This document shows positions 41,801 to 43,205 of a DNA stretch of 43,205 bases, in pieces. Each line of letters starts with the position of its first letter. Position 1 is the stretch's first letter. A program made the position numbers and the translations under genes. A model generated the notes under the pieces. The model was not told the DNA's origin and made no database searches. It was given only the letters and a program-made list of their open reading frames with translations. This DNA comes from CAJXZP01 sp041563475 (GTDB lineage: Bacteria; Bacteroidota; Bacteroidia; Flavobacteriales_G; Salibacteraceae), in the NCBI GenBank assembly GCA_041563475.1, contig JBFFMY010000022.1:1-43205 (forward strand), given 5' to 3'.

Positions 41801-43009
41801 GTTGGTGGGGTTGGACCAGGCTATAATTACATTTGGAATCAGGGTTTAGATTCTAATGGAATTCAAACGGCTTGTCCTGTGGCTACTACAATTTATTCGG
41901 TGTATGCAGTTGATGCGAATGGTTGTACTTCAACCGCGCATGGTATTGTACTAACATTGTTTGATTCGTTATCCGTAGATGCTGGTCCGGATCATGATTT
42001 ATGTCCAGGCGATACTGCTCAATTGAATGCGCTTGTAACAGGAGGAGATGCAGCAAACGGATACAATTATGTATGGAATCCAGTATTCGGGTTATCAGGT
42101 GGATTTATCAAAAACCCGAAAGCCTATCCTTCTTCAGGAACACTTTATACTGTAAAGGTGACGGATAATTGCGAAACTCCAGCACGTTATGATTCTGTAT
42201 GGGTAAATATCCATCCAATTCCAACTATGGGTTTCTATGCTGATTCTCCAACCGAAGGGTGTGAGCCATTTGACATTACTTTAGTAAACACCTCTACGCC
42301 AGTTCAGTTTGCGGAGTGGACTATCGGAGACAATATCCAAGCACATGGTTTTAAAGTGGATATTACAGACTTACAAGCAGGTATTTATGATGTTAAGTTA
42401 CGCGTAATTACACCTAAGGGTTGTGAAAATGAAATTACTAAAAAGGATTTCATTACAGTTTATGCATTGCCAGATGCGAAGTTTACAATCAACCCAGATC
42501 AAACAACCATTTTTAATACGATTATTCAGTTTGAGGATAAATCAATCGGAAGTATTAATTCATGGGATTGGGACTTCTCGGGATATGGTTCTTCAAATGA
42601 TCAGAATCCTGTATTTCAATATCCTGCAGATACAGGAACGTATCCAGTTACTTTGACGGTAACAAGTACGGATGGCTGTGTTGACAAACAGGAAGAGATG
42701 CTTCGAATTGGTGGGGAGTTTAATATTTATGTTCCAAATTCATTTACACCAAACGGAGATAATCAGAATGATGTTTTTGCTCCTAGAGCTGTGGGAATAG
42801 ATTACGATAAATACAAGTTAATTATTTATGACCGTTGGGGAGGAGTTGTATTCGAATCAACGAATCTAAATCAACCATGGGATGGACGAGTTCAAGGCTC
42901 CAACAAAATGGCAGAAAATGGTGTTTATGTTTGGAGGATTGTTGCACAAGACAAAACAGATACTCCAGAGGGTCATTTGTACCATGGAACGGTAACCTTA
43001 TTAAGATAA
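35870..43009 (+). CDS. Giant type IX-secreted SprB-repeat protein, paralogue of the upstream gene
   Basis: A 2379-aa surface protein. The ATG at 35870 gives a signal peptide (MNSSQKIFLSLAISVLALLP) and was preferred to one 22 codons upstream. The N-terminal domain begins SHLTGADLQYMC but is interrupted at about residue 127 by a 603-residue block of eight SprB-type repeats (to about 729). It then resumes with LWSGGWGSCCRPAG and TEPDGDSLIFEL. A jelly-roll-like domain follows (AGMITEIGFNVASING, WDGTSSLLIDVCFD), then a second run of SprB-like repeats, PKD domains (SWDWDFSGYG) and the type B sorting domain (FTPNGDNQNDVF, YDRWGGVVFES, GVYVWRI). It is likely an adhesin. Confidence 0.9.
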   Translation: MNSSQKIFLSLAISVLALLPFSLEASHLTGADLQYMCIGRGAQDTMLLRVNIFRDCAGISAPTTISVPIVNSCGVTVTQTLSLTAVAGIEVSFLCGPLLASSTCNGGSLPGMEIYTYEATYILPPSCNGSLQASATGGTPGFNYSWPMGLTGSDIDMLCAGAYTVTIQDNNGCIINDTHQLSDITNLYLTPTVSTISCNGLCDGSISVAATNGTAPLVYNWQDGASGNSRTNLCPGIYSVTVMDADGSQFAYWVNLENPAPIFINFNIQDETCAGACDGIIRTNISGGKAPYTYSWTGGLTGNLSSSLCPGSFTLTVTDANGCTATGTAVVSGQAPVVSSYTLNSGILCYGASNASVTVSAIGGTSPYVFDWDNGYTGTTQVGLSAGTYTVSATDANGCIDIQNFVITQPTIIVSNPTITNSACLGSTGVINLAPSGGVGPYSYTWGILPNPGNVNSVTNLAAGSYTVTISDANGCSITEAIAVSNTGGASSSGAVVSQPTCYGNSDGSISLTPIGGTAPYTFLWSNASTASSITALAGGNYVVTITDNAGCMRVEVFPIVNPDSIKIAVTSINPLCFGTCDGAISIVPSGGNGAYNVAWSNGGTGLSQTNLCSGSYSVTVTDGNGCVDSVTNIVLTDPLVLTDSIAVINPILCNGKCIGQLKSFPSGGTAPYTYVWNTGSTLSDIYDLCNGTYTVTVTDANGCTVIDTMVLTQPAAIVPTISQLSAPGCTGLWSGGWGSCCRPAGAVNTPSANFYSDFRMNLSMEQGGCNSGVQFEDDPSAHPLRYVCLNDTLCYNFGATEPDGDSLIFELIPAKESATGVATYNTVGTIVYSGSNPINGITLNPSTGEICFVASPVGRFVVAIKVTEYDPVTGLYKGENMRDILFIVQSCLPNAAPVGSSIQNFSGSGGATLSAPNEISMCEGDDFCMELTFIDSNYAVDTNMFIFSNVTDLLVGPNPTDTATITNTAVDTIVTNGDTVLRIVTTICWTAPALSGGVYNFYVGVNDDHCTVPKDFFRAITVNVIGSTVAWPDQTICGNQNAQIFAAGGSSFSWQSISGDPVQVGVNFSCDSCAAPIAFPSQTTVYVVTSNISSICQNMDTVTITVAPDYQVIASPDTILCNLDTVQLTATATIPGTFTYQWNNATSLSDPTIYNPVAVPPGSTIYSVTMTSVDGCQKNSTANIFITPPFPLVNPIAVDTVLCDVGDTTQLGIEFLVANSNACGGSYSQCLSTTNYTILGTGTSSNSSTSYSPAPFGNYRKTARQQYMVKASELNAMGLSAGMITEIGFNVASINGNTSYQDYEVKMGCTTDTFMSGAFKPVPTVVFPAGTIVLSTGWNMIVLTTPYIWDGTSSLLIDVCFDMLNFASTSNSSTYYNSPGFTCTVGYNNNFTLACGNASVNTSGFARPNIRFGFCAGADPNAYLYSWYPNYNISNTTIADPFVWPDSTHTYSIIVNDTFGVCSDTADITIYVGELDAGPDTILCEGDSTLLNPFVTTICSNGTETYSWSPTTGLSDPNIMNPMATVFTTTTYVLTYSNSCGCTLMDSVTIEVNPFGNPNPILTHPTCGLADGEILLQSVGGSAPYTFSIDTGNTFVPTNLFTGLAMGGYAMQIMDSNGCLSPMLIDTLINPGTPVVDSIVLTDPSCFGFTDGQIAIYASGGTPPLRYSIDNATFTFNSTFSGLPANTYTVVVRDDSLCATFPQTVILESNTQLFLDSILHNDLLCYQDSSGWIEVFGHGGTSPLSYTISNGITYSQNALFTGLSVGSYPVIVKDSIGCTTNMQIQNIGQPAPLVATVNPVNDTCFNACGGYATVIVSGGTPPYNHSWKKGINVVGTNSPAVYGLCAGTDYEYKVVDSNNCELFKPFIVSQPDELIASFVPTNISCFGANDGRIVVSAIGGTAPYLFSIDGGVTFTSNPTFTGLLPGTYNIMVADSASRCDAVNTAIITEPSEITLTTNITEKKLCVAGCTQLVATAVGGVGPGYNYIWNQGLDSNGIQTACPVATTIYSVYAVDANGCTSTAHGIVLTLFDSLSVDAGPDHDLCPGDTAQLNALVTGGDAANGYNYVWNPVFGLSGGFIKNPKAYPSSGTLYTVKVTDNCETPARYDSVWVNIHPIPTMGFYADSPTEGCEPFDITLVNTSTPVQFAEWTIGDNIQAHGFKVDITDLQAGIYDVKLRVITPKGCENEITKKDFITVYALPDAKFTINPDQTTIFNTIIQFEDKSIGSINSWDWDFSGYGSSNDQNPVFQYPADTGTYPVTLTVTSTDGCVDKQEEMLRIGGEFNIYVPNSFTPNGDNQNDVFAPRAVGIDYDKYKLIIYDRWGGVVFESTNLNQPWDGRVQGSNKMAENGVYVWRIVAQDKTDTPEGHLYHGTVTLLR
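36248..38056 (+). repeat. Block of eight SprB-type protein repeats inside the N-terminal domain
   Basis: 1809 bp (603 codons) encode repeats of about 75 residues with the pattern CNGxCDGSIxVxxxGGTxPYxYxW, then LCxGxYTVTVTDANGC. TGTAATGGTT at its left edge (36248) and TGTACTGGTT after its right edge (38057) are near-identical direct repeats in the same codon phase. Confidence 0.8.
40553..41980 (+). repeat. Second run of SprB-like protein repeats
   Basis: About six more divergent units begin with motifs such as HPTCGLADGEI, DPSCFGFTDGQI, NDTCFNACGGY, NISCFGANDGRI and have GGTxPYxF. They are less regular than the first block, some carrying SIDxGxxF in place of the TW strand. Confidence 0.65.
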
Positions 43010-43022
43010 ATACAAGGTAGAG

Positions 43023-43064
43023 AAAAACAGAAAGGGTCGGAAATTTCCGACCCTTTCTGTTTTT
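43023..43064. terminator. Perfect bidirectional terminator
   Basis: A 42-bp perfect palindrome with 21-bp arms (AAAAACAGAAAGGGTCGGAA plus one base) and A/T runs at the ends. It separates the plus-strand giant gene from the minus-strand gene at the window edge. Confidence 0.9.
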
Positions 43065-43081
43065 AGTACTTTTTTTACATA

Positions 43082-43205
43082 TTACAAAGGCCAATAAATG
43101 GTAAAAACTCCTTTGTCTTGTGCGTTAGATTGCGTCCAAAACTTACCGCCTCGTTCAAGAATAGTTTTATTGGCCATATGTACTTTAAATTCTTCAAAAG
43201 TTAGG
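43082..43205 (-). CDS. C-terminal fragment of a probable sensor histidine kinase
   Basis: The minus strand is open from the window edge to a TAA at 43082-43084, giving the last 40 residues of a protein. They include ANKTILERGGKFWTQSNA and KGVFTIYWPL, like the end of a histidine-kinase ATPase domain, where a Gly-Gly-x-(I/F)-W-x-x-S segment is followed by G-x-x-F-x-(I/F)-x-x-P-L. The gene runs on past the window and its stop is 18 bp from the terminator palindrome. Identification rests on this short tail only. Confidence 0.55.
   Translation of the reverse strand, partial: LTFEEFKVHMANKTILERGGKFWTQSNAQDKGVFTIYWPL

Overview
The window is AT-rich bacterial chromosome from a member of the Bacteroidota, most likely the Flavobacteriales. 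Support comes from two giant secreted proteins with the type IX secretion, gliding-associated (type B) C-terminal domain, from lineage-restricted families (IPExxxVDY, DUF4296, DUF3109, Bacteroidota-style integrase, DUF3987), and from the acpP-fabF-rnc-IPExxxVDY-pyk gene order. A closer taxonomic call would be a guess.

Region 1 (1 to about 5.5 kb) is an integrated mobile element with every gene on the minus strand: tyrosine recombinase, a 324-aa unknown protein, an excisionase-like HTH protein, a 113-aa unknown, a DUF3987 P-loop protein, and two short overlapping genes. AGGATT-type repeats and palindromes sit beside the HTH and DUF3987 genes, and short tandem repeats lie upstream of the integrase. 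The far left end (1-270) is non-coding and full of hairpins. No relaxase or conjugation gene is visible, and the left boundary may be outside the window.

Region 2 (5.3-6.7 kb) is a 1.4-kb gene-free tract made largely of repeats: terminator-like hairpins, a perfect 20-bp palindrome, a 12-unit array of 8-bp degenerate repeats, three 11-bp repeats and two copies of a dispersed ~100-125-bp imperfect palindrome. A third copy lies at 9.94-10.04 kb.

Region 3 (6.7-9.84 kb) is a tight plus-strand operon: small CPKC thioredoxin, DUF318/ArsP-type permease, FmdE-domain lipoprotein, ArsF-like thioredoxin lipoprotein and ArsG/CcdA-like membrane protein. It looks like a trans-membrane thiol-electron relay joined to an efflux permease, resembling the arsEFG organoarsenical system, but with an added FmdE lipoprotein and no regulator gene beside it.

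Region 4 (10.1-21.6 kb, minus strand) is mostly housekeeping: pyk (with an apparent one-base frameshift), IPExxxVDY protein, rnc, fabF, acpP, an iodotyrosine-deiodinase-like flavoprotein, a DUF4296 lipoprotein, pyrC, nrdA, nrdB and a DUF3109 Cys-cluster protein. The nrdA product lacks the usual C-terminal cysteine pair.

Region 5 (21.7-31.1 kb) holds a possible divergent kinase-fold protein, an outer-membrane barrel, a PIG-L deacetylase / 34-aa membrane peptide / sodium-solute symporter operon, a small HTH gene bracketed by two nearly identical palindromes, tRNA-Met(CAT), a HAD phosphatase, methylmalonyl-CoA epimerase and a FAD oxidoreductase.

Region 6 (31.3-43.0 kb) is a tandem pair of related giant type IX cargo proteins. 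The second carries an in-frame 603-residue block of eight SprB-type repeats inside its conserved N-terminal domain. The window ends in the C-terminus of a probable sensor histidine kinase on the minus strand.
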